From Mucilaginibacter aquaedulcis (lineage in GTDB: Bacteria > Bacteroidota > Bacteroidia > Sphingobacteriales > Sphingobacteriaceae), in assembly GCF_030409325.1 (NCBI RefSeq), contig NZ_JAUFPR010000003.1, positions 558,001 through 622,000 of the forward strand: DNA of 64,000 bases. Reading direction: 5' to 3'. This document shows positions 34,537 to 42,783 of this stretch, in pieces. How positions within the stretch are numbered: the stretch's first letter is position 1; every line of letters begins with the position of its first letter. The notes beneath the pieces were generated by a model. The model made no database searches and was not told the origin of the DNA. It saw only the letters and a list, made by a program, of their open reading frames with translations. Made by a program: the position numbers and the translations under genes.

Positions 34537-35219
34537 TGACCAGTTCATAAACAAATTGCGGCGTACATGTTGGCAATTGATTAATAAAGTAAATTTCCTT
34601 TAAATATATCCTGAAATGGTGAGGCTATAAAATAAGTAAAGCCCCTGATGGGCAGGGGCCTTTACTAACCAATTATAAACCTAAATTATGAGAAGACTTT
34701 TTCTGTGTATCTTTCGATGGTGTAAAAGTAACACTAAGTTTTTAAATTACCATATGTTATTTTGTAATTTTTTTGTAACATTTACTAAATAACACTACAC
34801 CAACTACTTGATTGTCAAAATTACCAATAAAACATTAATAATGTAGCAATTTTTTTAAAATTTCACCTCCGAGCCATTAAATAACTAAATAAATGAGATA
34901 TTATTACACAAACTAAATTTTATTTTAACATTAAATACACTTTCAGATAATTTTAACAACAAATAACACTAAAACAAGATTAAAATATCGCAAAATTCCA
35001 TATTTTAATAAATAAATTACCAAAATCTATTAAATCACCAACAAAAAGGTAACTTATCAGTCAAAAAACAATTTAAAAACCAATTCAGCTTCTATTATTT
35101 TCTCATTATAGTAAACTCCTAAATTTTGTTCTTATTGCTATTGTGTGATAAAAATTACCTTAAACAAGCATCTTTTTAAAAATGCTTTGTCACTTTTGCA
35201 GCAGATTTATAAACAGCCT
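34537..35219. other. Very AT-rich intergenic region with hairpin and tiny ORF
   Basis: After a GC-rich hairpin at 34637-34665 comes a 34-codon frame (34688-34792) starting ATGAGAAGACTTTTTCTGTG, then about 350 bp of extreme AT content before the MFS gene. The frame encodes MRRLFLCIFRWCKSNTKFLN and has no known family. The AT-rich stretch could be a regulatory, curved or xenogenic segment. Confidence 0.45.
34637..34665 (+). terminator. GC-rich hairpin (terminator or RNA element)
   Basis: Stem AAAGCCCCTG / CAGGGGC-CTTT with a short ATGGG-centred loop inside otherwise AT-rich DNA, about 100 bp after the membrane-protein stop. The following T-run is only TTTACT. It is directly followed by ACCAATTATAAACC and a tiny frame, so it could also be the 5' part of a structured leader. 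Confidence 0.55.
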
Positions 35220-36416
35220 ATGACTTCTACCGCAGCAACAAAAAATCATCCGCATTTAACACAATTTACTTTATGGATCATGACCATTGCTACAGCATTG
35301 GTCGTAGCCAACATATACTATAACCAGCCTCTGTTAGCCGATGTTGCACACACATTTGGCATATCTGATAAAAAAGCGCAGCAATTTTCTTTATTTACAC
35401 AAATAGGCTATGCCTGCGGCTTATTATTCATTGTTCCGCTGGGCGATATGGTAAAACGTAAGCGGTTAATCCTGATCGTTTTTATTTTCATGATAATATC
35501 GTTACTGATCAGCGCTACTGCACCTTCTATTTTGGTATTAACCATAGCCGGATTTTTGCTTGGTTTATCTTCAATAATCCCACAATTGTTAATACCAATG
35601 GCAGCTCATCTGGCAAAACCACATGAGCGAGGTAAAAAGCTGGGTTTTATCATGAGTGGTTTGCTTATAGGTATACTCCTCTCTCGTACTTTAAGCGGTT
35701 TTGTGGGCGAGCATTTTGGCTGGCGGGCCATGTACTACATCGCTACCGGCCTCATGGCAGCTATGTGGTTAATGATATTTTTCTTTTTACCAGAGGTAGA
35801 GCCTGATTATAAAGGCAATTATAAAAAACTGATGCAATCGCTCGGTCACCTTATTAAAACACAACCTAAGCTGCGCATGGCATCGGCCAGAGGAGCTTTG
35901 TGCTTCGCAGGATTCAGCGCTTTTTGGACAACCCTTGTGTTTTTATTAAAACAACCTCAGTTTAATGAAGGCAGTGCAGCGGCCGGAGCTTTCGGTTTGG
36001 TTGGTGCATTCGGTGCTTTGGCAGCAGGATTAATGGGAAGGCTAAGCGATAAAATGGATGCATTTAAGTTATCAGGATATACTTTACTGCTGGTGGTGAT
36101 CTCCTACGTTATATTTTATTTTTCGAGCCATAGCATGGCGGGACTCATTCTAGGAGTTATTGTTTTAGATATGGGAGTACAGGCCACGCACATTTCTAAC
36201 CAGTCTATCATCTTCGCCCTTATACCAGAGGCCCGCAACCGCTTAAATACGGTGTACATGGTGTCTTATTTTATAGGCGGTGCCTCCGGAACATTCCTGG
36301 CAAGCCTGCTCTGGAACAGCTTTGGGTGGACGGGTGTATGTGCCATAGGTGGAGGATTAGCTATTATCGCGTTGATGGTACACCTGTTTAGTCACCATAA
36401 AACTGTACGGAATTAA
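35220..36416 (+). CDS. MFS transporter (YnfM/drug-efflux-like)
   Basis: A 398-residue major facilitator superfamily permease with twelve predicted helices. The A-loop signature is visible (GDMVKRKRLILIV, residues about 82-94), and a matching GLMGRLSDKMD lies in the second half. The sequence ANIYYNQPLLADVAHTFGIS near the first helix is typical of the YnfM/arabinose-efflux-like subgroup exporting drugs or sugars. The ATG at 35220 is chosen: upstream codons to 35145 give an atypical N-terminus, and CACTTTTGC there resembles a -7 promoter element. Monocistronic. Confidence 0.92.
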   Translation: MTSTAATKNHPHLTQFTLWIMTIATALVVANIYYNQPLLADVAHTFGISDKKAQQFSLFTQIGYACGLLFIVPLGDMVKRKRLILIVFIFMIISLLISATAPSILVLTIAGFLLGLSSIIPQLLIPMAAHLAKPHERGKKLGFIMSGLLIGILLSRTLSGFVGEHFGWRAMYYIATGLMAAMWLMIFFFLPEVEPDYKGNYKKLMQSLGHLIKTQPKLRMASARGALCFAGFSAFWTTLVFLLKQPQFNEGSAAAGAFGLVGAFGALAAGLMGRLSDKMDAFKLSGYTLLLVVISYVIFYFSSHSMAGLILGVIVLDMGVQATHISNQSIIFALIPEARNRLNTVYMVSYFIGGASGTFLASLLWNSFGWTGVCAIGGGLAIIALMVHLFSHHKTVRN

Positions 36417-36632
36417 CACTACTGTACGGCAACTGACCGTTTTGAACGCCATCCTCCTTATTCAACTTTATACACCTGTATAAAAAAACCGAATTTTTAT
36501 TTGGTATAAAAACCCGCTTTCTGTGGGTTTTTACATATTGTCGTAATTTTTTTCACACAGTTCCATGACTTTTTTATTGCTTTTGATTTTTTTGGCATTG
36601 ATTTGGAATAGTACTCATCAAACGTAACTGTT

Positions 36633-36809
36633 ATGGAAACTAAAAAGAATACGACGGTTAAGGAAGATGAGAAAGAATGGGAAAATCCTGTGGAACCCAC
36701 AAAACCATCAGACGAGCGTGACGAAGAACAGTTATTAAGGCAGTATAAGGAAGCTAAACGCCGGAAAGATAACCTTACCGAAAACGAAGACACCGAAAAA
36801 AAGAATTAA
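36633..36809 (+). CDS. Small charged protein, hypothetical (58 aa)
   Basis: Codons 36633-36809 encode METKKNTTVKEDEKEWENPV and a tail of Glu/Lys/Arg/Asp (EEQLLRQYKEAKRRKDNL). There are no hydrophobic segments; it is probably disordered or a single helix. An overlapping minus-strand frame of 98 codons (36497-36793) looks like a shadow of it. The two micro-genes that follow start 31 bp after its stop and may share its transcript. Function unknown. Confidence 0.6.
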   Translation: METKKNTTVKEDEKEWENPVEPTKPSDERDEEQLLRQYKEAKRRKDNLTENEDTEKKN

Positions 36810-36839
36810 GAAATTTAAAACATACAAAACACTAAAACT

Positions 36840-36968
36840 ATGAAAACCTCTAAAAAACCATCAATCAGCAAATTAGTAGCAAGCTTTGATAATCAGCTTA
36901 AAAAAATAATCATGAATGATTTAAAAGCTATTAAAGCTAAAAACCAGTTTTTACCTACTGCCGCTTAA
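36840..36968 (+). CDS. Tandem micro-gene 1 (42 aa basic peptide)
   Basis: Encodes MKTSKKPSISKLVASFDNQL, then KKIIMNDLKAIKAKNQFLPT and AA. It aligns with the next micro-gene without gaps over the first 36 residues (MKTxKxPSxSKLVAxFDxxL, KxIxMxDLKxxxAKN), including third-position synonymous changes, so the pair arose by duplication under protein-level selection. The C-termini after AKN are unrelated. It lies 31 bp after the 58-aa gene. No known family; the amphipathic SKLVAxFDxxLKxIxMxDLK looks helical. Confidence 0.75.
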   Translation: MKTSKKPSISKLVASFDNQLKKIIMNDLKAIKAKNQFLPTAA

Positions 36969-37003
36969 TCAATAAAAGACACTTACCTACAAAATACTTA
37001 TCT

Positions 37004-37165
37004 ATGAAAACCACTAAAACACCATCAGCAAGTAAATTAGTTGCCCGCTTTGACACCGAATTGAAAAATATTTTAATGGAAGATCTTAAAAATTTCAGAG
37101 CGAAAAATAAAGTAATGAACATCAACACTCAGACAGCCATGGCGCAAACACGCTCAGCAGCCTGA
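37004..37165 (+). CDS. Tandem micro-gene 2 (53 aa basic peptide)
   Basis: Encodes MKTTKTPSASKLVARFDTEL, then KNILMEDLKNFRAKNKVMNI and NTQTAMAQTRSAA. It is a paralogue of the preceding micro-gene, with a conserved N-terminal 36 residues and an unrelated, longer C-terminus. The segment between them is 35 bp. A bidirectional terminator (37198-37231) closes the group. Conserved front with variable tail is reminiscent of precursor peptides, but no Cys-rich core and no modifying enzyme is nearby, so this remains a description only. Confidence 0.75.
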   Translation: MKTTKTPSASKLVARFDTELKNILMEDLKNFRAKNKVMNINTQTAMAQTRSAA

Positions 37166-37197
37166 TCTATATATATCATCACACCTATGAAAACGAT

Positions 37198-37231
37198 AAA
37201 GCCCTGTACCAGCAGGGCTTTATTTGTTTTT
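37198..37231. terminator. Terminator between micro-genes and lpxB
   Basis: Perfect 9-bp stem AAAGCCCTG / CAGGGCTTT with a 6-nt loop followed by TATTTGTTTTT on the plus strand. The lpxB stop codon lies within the hairpin on the other strand, so it serves both convergent units. Confidence 0.85.
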
Positions 37232-38332
37232 AGCGTATTTAATGATCAGCTCGGCCGTTTTTGCCGAGGCACCTGGCTGGCCCATACGCTCATCAAGCAG
37301 GTTATAATTGCTCAGCATGGTATCCCGGTAATCTTTGTCATTTAATATCAAATCGAGCTCTGTATTAATTTTTGCGGAAGTACAGGTTTCCTGGATAAGC
37401 TCTTTTACTATGCCCTTATTCATGATCAGGTTAACCAGGGAAATAAACTCAAGCTTTACTACCATACGTGCCACCGCAATAGTAACTGCATTGCCTTTGT
37501 AAACAACTACCTGCGGTACATGGAACAAAGCAGTTTCTAACGTTGCCGTACCTGATGCCACAACAGCGGCGTTAGCATGGCTCAATAAATTATAAGTGGT
37601 ATCGAACAGTACAGGAATATCTTTATCGCCCAAAAACTGTTTATAATAATCAATATGGAACGATGGCGCACCGGCAATCACAACCTGATAGTCTGGAAAG
37701 CTATCGGCTACCGCTATCATACATGGCAGCAGATTGCTGATCTCTTGTTTACGGCTGCCCGGCAACAAGGCAATGATCTTTTTATCGCCTAACCCCTGTT
37801 GTTGTAAAAAATCTGGATCGGGCTTAAACGCTGCTATAGCATCAAGCAGGGGATTGCCAACATAATCAACCTCCATGCCCCAGCTTTTATAAAAATCAAC
37901 CTCAAAGGGTAGTATACAAAACAGGTGATCAACAATCCTTTTGATTTTGAGTACCCGTTTCTGGTTCCAGGCCCAAACCTTTGGCGATATGTAATAATTT
38001 ACATCCAGCCCGATGGTTTTGGCGTAGGCCGCTATTTTCAGGTTAAAACCCGGAATATCTATCAGTATCAGCACATCGGGCTGCCAGGCCTTAATATCGT
38101 CCTTACACTGCTGAATGTTTTTGAGGATAGCCCGCAAATGCACTATTACCTCTATAAGCCCCATAAAGGCCATTTCGCGGTAATGCTTTACCAGTGTACC
38201 ACCTTCGGCCAGCATCAGGTCGCCGCCAAAAAAACGAAACTCCGCATCGGGGTCGCGCTCTTTGAGGGCTTTCATCAAATTGGCTCCGTGCAAATCGCCC
38301 GAAGCCTCGCCGGCTACCAGATAATATCTCAT
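37220..38332 (-). CDS. lpxB: Lipid-A-disaccharide synthase
   Basis: A 370-residue GT19 glycosyltransferase making the beta-1,6-linked disaccharide of lipid A from UDP-diacylglucosamine and lipid X at the inner membrane. Family motifs: MRYYLVAGEASGDLHGANLM, FRFFGGDLM, ILIDIPGFNLKIA, YYISPKVWAWNQKRVLKIKR, LLPGSRKQEI and ASGTATLETALFH. The start overlaps the preceding minus-strand gene by 4 bp (ATGA), and that gene overlaps surE, so surE-membrane protein-lpxB is one operon. Confidence 0.95.
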   Translation of the reverse strand: MRYYLVAGEASGDLHGANLMKALKERDPDAEFRFFGGDLMLAEGGTLVKHYREMAFMGLIEVIVHLRAILKNIQQCKDDIKAWQPDVLILIDIPGFNLKIAAYAKTIGLDVNYYISPKVWAWNQKRVLKIKRIVDHLFCILPFEVDFYKSWGMEVDYVGNPLLDAIAAFKPDPDFLQQQGLGDKKIIALLPGSRKQEISNLLPCMIAVADSFPDYQVVIAGAPSFHIDYYKQFLGDKDIPVLFDTTYNLLSHANAAVVASGTATLETALFHVPQVVVYKGNAVTIAVARMVVKLEFISLVNLIMNKGIVKELIQETCTSAKINTELDLILNDKDYRDTMLSNYNLLDERMGQPGASAKTAELIIKYAKNK

Positions 38333-38598
38333 CTTATAGGCTGTAATTTAAATACAAACACCGCTATTAAAAACAAAAAAGATACGGCCACAATACCTAT
38401 GACTATTTTATCCATGCCTTTGCGGGCGCAGTAGCGCATGATCAATAAATTTAAAAATACAGCTGTCAGGTACGGTATTCCCGGTTTGTTATATATTAAA
38501 AAGTCGCCTTTTAATATGTATAGAAAAATGAACACCGCTATTGCCGGTAATATTAGTCCGATAATAACGCCTCTTGTTATAGTGTTAACTTTAAACAT
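38329..38598 (-). CDS. Small membrane protein between surE and lpxB
   Basis: An 89-residue protein with three hydrophobic segments (about 9-28, 42-55 and 64-84) separated by short basic loops (MRYCARKGMDK). No known function. It overlaps surE by 8 bp and lpxB by 4 bp, and surE-lpxB gene order with such a small membrane protein is common in Bacteroidota, which suggests a link to envelope assembly. Confidence 0.75.
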   Translation of the reverse strand: MFKVNTITRGVIIGLILPAIAVFIFLYILKGDFLIYNKPGIPYLTAVFLNLLIMRYCARKGMDKIVIGIVAVSFLFLIAVFVFKLQPIR

Positions 38599-39364
38599 TA
38601 AGCTTCCAGTTGTTTAAATATGGGATGGCATGATGAGCTGTCATATCAAACTGAACAGGCACTACCGATGCATAATTGTGTTCCAGGGCATAAACATCGG
38701 TGTCTTCCCCATGATCATTCAATTGAAAAACACCGGTGAGCCAATAATACGGACGCTTGTGCGGATCTATGCGCTCGTCAAACTCCTCAGCCCACTTGGC
38801 TGAAGCCTGCCTACAAATTTTTACACCCTTAATGTTGCTGGTATTAGGAAAGTTCACATTAAGCAAAGTAGCTTGAGGTAAGCCATTAGTTAAAACCTGC
38901 AGGGCAAGCTCTTTAACATATTTAATACAGTGGCTAAAATCGGCCTGCAAGGTATAATCATCTAATGAAAATCCTATTGAGGGGATACCTTCAATAGCTC
39001 CTTCCACAGCAGCCGACATGGTGCCGGAATATAAAACGTTGATAGAATTATTTAAACCGTGATTAATCCCCGATACGCACAAATCAGGTTTCTGGCCTTT
39101 AAATACCTTGTTTACGGCCAGCTTTACACAATCAACCGGGGTGCCCGAGCAGCGGTACATTTCAATACCCTCATATATATCAACCTTATCTAAACGCAGC
39201 GGTTTGCCTATGGTAATGGCATGCCCCATGCCCGATTGCGGACTATCAGGTGCTACTACCACTACCCTGCCAATCTCGCTCATAGCCTCCATCAAGGCTT
39301 TTATACCAGGGGCAGTTATGCCATCATCATTTACAACAAGTATGGTTGGTTTAGTACTTTTCAT
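38591..39364 (-). CDS. surE: 5'/3'-nucleotidase SurE
   Basis: A 257-residue metal-dependent survival-protein nucleotidase. Conserved motifs: ILVVNDDGITAPGIKALMEA (metal-binding Asp-Asp), APDSPQSGMGHAIT, SGTPVDCVKLAV and VSGINHGLNNSINVLYSGTM. It hydrolyses nucleoside monophosphates and is implicated in stationary-phase survival. First gene of the surE-lpxB unit. The start ATG at 39364 gives an ordinary N-terminus. Confidence 0.95.
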   Translation of the reverse strand: MKSTKPTILVVNDDGITAPGIKALMEAMSEIGRVVVVAPDSPQSGMGHAITIGKPLRLDKVDIYEGIEMYRCSGTPVDCVKLAVNKVFKGQKPDLCVSGINHGLNNSINVLYSGTMSAAVEGAIEGIPSIGFSLDDYTLQADFSHCIKYVKELALQVLTNGLPQATLLNVNFPNTSNIKGVKICRQASAKWAEEFDERIDPHKRPYYWLTGVFQLNDHGEDTDVYALEHNYASVVPVQFDMTAHHAIPYLNNWKLNV

Positions 39365-39481
39365 TATGCGAAATTACTTATATTTTAAATGATGTGAGGG
39401 AATAAAAAGAGAGGGGGTACCGATAAAGTATGGTAACTATTACGCTTAAACCTTTACATCATACCGGCACTAAAAGAGATG

Positions 39482-39552
39482 TGTCATGCTGAGCTTGTCG
39501 AAGCATGGTGGGCAGGCCCTACGCGCAATGCTTAGACAAGCTCAGCATGACA
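39482..39552. repeat. Palindromic repeat, GTCATGCTGAGC family (C)
   Basis: Arms TGTCATGCTGAGCTTGTCGA and its near-complement ending AAGCTCAGCATGACA close around a loop of about 18 bp. A related half-copy occurs at 50031-50061. It sits between the converging ends of transcripts and just after bshC, where it could stop transcription or protect mRNA ends. Confidence 0.75.
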
Positions 39553-39565
39553 GCCCTTTATTTGC

Positions 39566-41182
39566 TTACGCTTCCGTAAGTATCGTAAACTCAAAAGCCA
39601 GGGGCTCAAAGTGGCGAACGAGTTCATCAATAAAGGTTTGACCCCATCTTACATACATCAATCCAAAGTTTTCTGTACGTTCCTGCAAGCTATCCTTAGG
39701 GAAAAGCTCGGCCTTAATTGCCGATAGTTGTTCCAGTCTTACATCGTAATTGCGTTTTTCGGCTCGAATGAGTTTCTTTTCGAGATTATCGATAGCATGT
39801 TTAAGACGAGCCTGCACCGCGGCAGCCGATGGCGACAATGATGGGTCTATCTTATAGGAGCGCAGCTTTATTTTTTCAAACACACAAGTGAGCTCTCGCC
39901 ATTCTTCTTCGAGCGAAAGATTGTGTTCACTGTGCTTTTTGATCCACTCAGTTTGCAAAAGATCGCTTTGTTTAAACAGGGCGGCCACATCCAGATCCAT
40001 ACGCGAAATTTTGGCTGCCTGCTCTTTACGCACCACCAGGGCCGAATTACGCAGTATCAATATCGGGAAATCAACCTTATAAAAATCAAAGTTTGATTTA
40101 AGCTCCAGCCAGTACACTACCTCGGCACCACCGCCTATATAGGCGATGTTGGGCAAAATACATTCCTGGTAAAGCGGACGCATTACTACGTTAGGACTAA
40201 AGCGTTCCGGGTAGGTTGCTATCTCCTGCTTTAATTCAGCTTCAGTAAAGCTGATCTCCGTATTCATTACCTGGTAGCTGTCGTGTTCAAAAACAATACG
40301 TTCACGAAGTTGATCTTTCAGGTAAAAAAAGTTGATCTCGCGAGGATTTACCTGTATATGCACACCCAAATGATGCAACTGCTCATTTGTAGCGTTGATG
40401 TTTTTAAAGCTGTTTTGGCCGATGATGTCCTGCTCCATGATTGGGGCAAACTGCTGCTTAAACTGATGGTCATCGGCATCAATAATAACCAATCCGTAGC
40501 TGCCGAACAGGGCATTAACCAGGTAACGGGTAGCATCGGCCAGTTTATCAAAACGGGTGTAGGCGGTTTCTACAATTTCGGCCAGCTCCTGCGAGTAGCC
40601 TTCCATGCCCAAAACACCTTTATATTGGTTAAGAGCCTGGCGCATAGTATCAGGATTGATACGCCCGGTAGCACCCGAAGCCTCATACCACCAATGTACT
40701 TTTTTGCCGCCAATATTGGTATAATTGATCTCGGCAAAATCATGGTCTTCGCTGGCCATCCAGTAAAGAGGCACAAAATTTTTATCGGGATGGGCGGTTT
40801 TTAATTGCTGCGCCAGTTTAATGGCCGTAGCAATCTTGTAAAGAAAATATAAGGGACCGGCAAAAATATTTAACTGGTGCCCCGTAGTAATAGTATAAGT
40901 ATTGTGGAGCTTTAAAAGCTCAATATTATCAGCAACCGCTTTTGAATTTTGGATTTTGAATCTTGAATTTTCAGTTGCTGCCAAATCATACTGTTTGGAT
41001 AATACCCTATGCAGTATTTCACGATTGGCAACAACCTTTTTATTCTTCAACAGTTCGGCAAAACCGTCCATATCTGGGCGGTGGCTGTAAAACGGCCTGA
41101 GTTCTGCGCGGTTCTCGATGTAATCAATTACCGTTGGCGAAAAAAATCCGGTGTTCTTATAACTTGTACAGGAGGCTTCCAT
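39566..41182 (-). CDS. bshC: Bacillithiol biosynthesis cysteine ligase BshC
   Basis: A 538-residue enzyme adding cysteine to glucosaminyl-malate in the last step of bacillithiol synthesis (bacillithiol is the main low-molecular-weight thiol of many Bacteroidota). Hallmarks: YTITTGHQLNIFAGPLYFLY, FVPLYWMASEDHDFAEINYT, MRPLYQECILPNIAYIGGGA and a C-terminal coiled coil (residues about 420-500). Residues 71-81 (ENSRFKIQNSK) come from a repeat-like AT-rich stretch inserted in frame. The start MEASCTSYKNTGFFSPTVID is normal. The other bacillithiol genes are not in the window. Confidence 0.92.
   Translation of the reverse strand: MEASCTSYKNTGFFSPTVIDYIENRAELRPFYSHRPDMDGFAELLKNKKVVANREILHRVLSKQYDLAATENSRFKIQNSKAVADNIELLKLHNTYTITTGHQLNIFAGPLYFLYKIATAIKLAQQLKTAHPDKNFVPLYWMASEDHDFAEINYTNIGGKKVHWWYEASGATGRINPDTMRQALNQYKGVLGMEGYSQELAEIVETAYTRFDKLADATRYLVNALFGSYGLVIIDADDHQFKQQFAPIMEQDIIGQNSFKNINATNEQLHHLGVHIQVNPREINFFYLKDQLRERIVFEHDSYQVMNTEISFTEAELKQEIATYPERFSPNVVMRPLYQECILPNIAYIGGGAEVVYWLELKSNFDFYKVDFPILILRNSALVVRKEQAAKISRMDLDVAALFKQSDLLQTEWIKKHSEHNLSLEEEWRELTCVFEKIKLRSYKIDPSLSPSAAAVQARLKHAIDNLEKKLIRAEKRNYDVRLEQLSAIKAELFPKDSLQERTENFGLMYVRWGQTFIDELVRHFEPLAFEFTILTEA
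40930..40980. repeat. Repeat-derived insertion inside bshC
   Basis: Alternating GAATTTTGGATTTTGAATC-type units, flanked by a 7-bp inverted repeat CAGCAAC (40930-40936) / GTTGCTG (40974-40980). The same phrase type occurs in intergenic repeats at 41185-41222 and 60228-60327. In bshC it is read in frame. Confidence 0.55.
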
Positions 41183-41184
41183 CT

Positions 41185-41225
41185 TTAATTTTGGATTTCG
41201 GATGTTCGATTTGGGATTTTAATAA
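41185..41225. repeat. Half copy of TTCGGATGTTCGATTT repeat (E)
   Basis: TTTTGGATTTCGGATGTTCG followed by ATTTGGGATTTT, directly upstream of bshC. It matches one arm of the full palindrome at 60228-60327. Confidence 0.65.
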
Positions 41226-41324
41226 TCAATTTTCAAACATCGGGTAAGCATCAAAATATTAAATGCTGTTGTCGAAATTAGATTTTAAATCTTAAATCGC
41301 TTAATAACAAGCCACAAATTAGCA

Positions 41325-42659
41325 TTATTTTACAATTTGTCCATAAAGATCAAAGTCCTCCGCGCTATTAACCTTCACATTTACAAAGCTTCCGATAGTG
41401 GCATAATCAATGCTGGCATCAATTAACACCTCGTTGTCAACTTCGGGCGAATCAAATTCGGTACGGCCAACAAAGTAATCACCGTCCTTTTTATCAACCA
41501 GCACTTTAAAGGTTTGACCAACCTTTTCCTGGTTCTTATCAAAAGAAATGCCCTGCTGAATTTCCATAATAGCATCAGCACGTTCCTGTTTTACTTCATC
41601 AGGTACATCGTCAACCAGTGAATGGGCATGTGTTTTCTCCTCATGCGAGTAGGTAAAACAACCAAGGCGGTCAAATTGAGTATCTTCAACCCATTGGGCC
41701 ATCTCTTCAAAATCTTGCTGGGTTTCGCCCGGATAACCGGTTATTAAGGTAGTACGCATGGCAATGCCCGGTACCTTATCGCGGATCTGGTTTACCAGAT
41801 CAATGGTTTTTTGTTTAGTAATACCACGGCGCATAGATTTCAGCATGTTATCGCTGATGTGCTGCAATGGCATATCCATGTACTTGCAGATATTATCGCG
41901 CTCGTTCATCACATCCAGGATCTCCATCGGGAAACCTGACGGATAAGCATATTGCAGCCTGATCCATTCCACACCGTTCACATCACTCAGGCGGCGAAGC
42001 AATTCATCAAGGTTCCGTTTGCCGTACAGATCAAGACCGTAGTAAGTAAGGTCCTGCGCAATCAGGATCAATTCTTTGGTGCCGTTTTTAACCAAAGCCT
42101 GTGCATCCTTAACCAACTGGTCAATAGGAGTACTCAGGTGTTTACCACGCATCAGCGGGATGGCACAAAAAGAGCAGGGACGGTTACAGCCCTCCGCAAT
42201 TTTAAAATACGCGAAGTGTGATGGAGTGGTTAATAAACGTTCGCCAATAAGCTCGTGTTTATAGTCGGCCCCTACAGAGTGCAACAAATTTTGCAGATCG
42301 TTGGTGCCAAAATAAGCATCTACATTGGTGATTTCAGCTTCCAGCTCAGGCTTGTAGCGCTCGCTCAGGCAGCCGGTAACAATTACCTTACCCACCTTGC
42401 CTTGTTCCTTAAGCTCGCTGTATTGTAATATGGTATCGATAGATTCCTGCTTGGCGTTGTCAATAAATCCGCAGGTATTGATAACGATGATATCATTTTT
42501 GCCTACCTTATCGGCCTCATGCACAACATCAAACTGGTTGCCTTTCAGCTGACCCATCAATATTTCTGAGTCGTATATATTTTTTGAGCAGCCCAAAGTA
42601 ACCACGTTAACACGGGGTTTAACAATTTTGGCCGGACGAATTATTTCTTTAGTCTTCAT
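41325..42659 (-). CDS. rimO: Ribosomal protein S12 methylthiotransferase RimO
   Basis: A 444-residue radical-SAM enzyme that adds a methylthio group to the conserved Asp of ribosomal protein S12. UPF0004 domain starts at VNVVTLGCSKNIYDSEILMG with its three Fe-S cysteines (GCSKN, NTCGFI, GCLSERY), the radical-SAM cluster is CNRPCSFCAIP at about residue 160, and a TRAM domain closes the chain (VKVNSAEDFDLYGQIVK). It lies downstream of ftsY, with a repeat (A) between. Confidence 0.95.
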   Translation of the reverse strand: MKTKEIIRPAKIVKPRVNVVTLGCSKNIYDSEILMGQLKGNQFDVVHEADKVGKNDIIVINTCGFIDNAKQESIDTILQYSELKEQGKVGKVIVTGCLSERYKPELEAEITNVDAYFGTNDLQNLLHSVGADYKHELIGERLLTTPSHFAYFKIAEGCNRPCSFCAIPLMRGKHLSTPIDQLVKDAQALVKNGTKELILIAQDLTYYGLDLYGKRNLDELLRRLSDVNGVEWIRLQYAYPSGFPMEILDVMNERDNICKYMDMPLQHISDNMLKSMRRGITKQKTIDLVNQIRDKVPGIAMRTTLITGYPGETQQDFEEMAQWVEDTQFDRLGCFTYSHEEKTHAHSLVDDVPDEVKQERADAIMEIQQGISFDKNQEKVGQTFKVLVDKKDGDYFVGRTEFDSPEVDNEVLIDASIDYATIGSFVNVKVNSAEDFDLYGQIVK

Positions 42660-42687
42660 AACACACTAATCATTGCAATAACCATAT

Positions 42688-42771
42688 TGTCATTGCGTGG
42701 AACGAAGCAATCGCGAACTGTACAAAACGCATCTGCATATTCTGAGATTGCTTCATACCTCGCAATGACGC
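42688..42771. repeat. Palindromic repeat, GTCATTGCG family (A)
   Basis: TGTCATTGCGTGGAACGAAG followed by CAATCGCGAA forms one arm; the other arm, reading GATTGCTTC...CGCAATGACG, closes it. The spacer is about 35 bp. Further copies are at 55518-55617 and at 61234-61270. Confidence 0.75.
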
Positions 42772-42783
42772 GCTCTATATCTT

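Noticed and set aside
36497..36793. 98-codon minus-strand frame
   Set aside because: Mostly antisense to the charged 58-codon gene; Ser/Phe-rich composition typical of a shadow.
36840..37165. Tandem micro-genes read as a CRISPR-like or simple DNA repeat
   Set aside because: Two units only, with codon-aware differences and no spacers; better explained as duplicated coding sequence.
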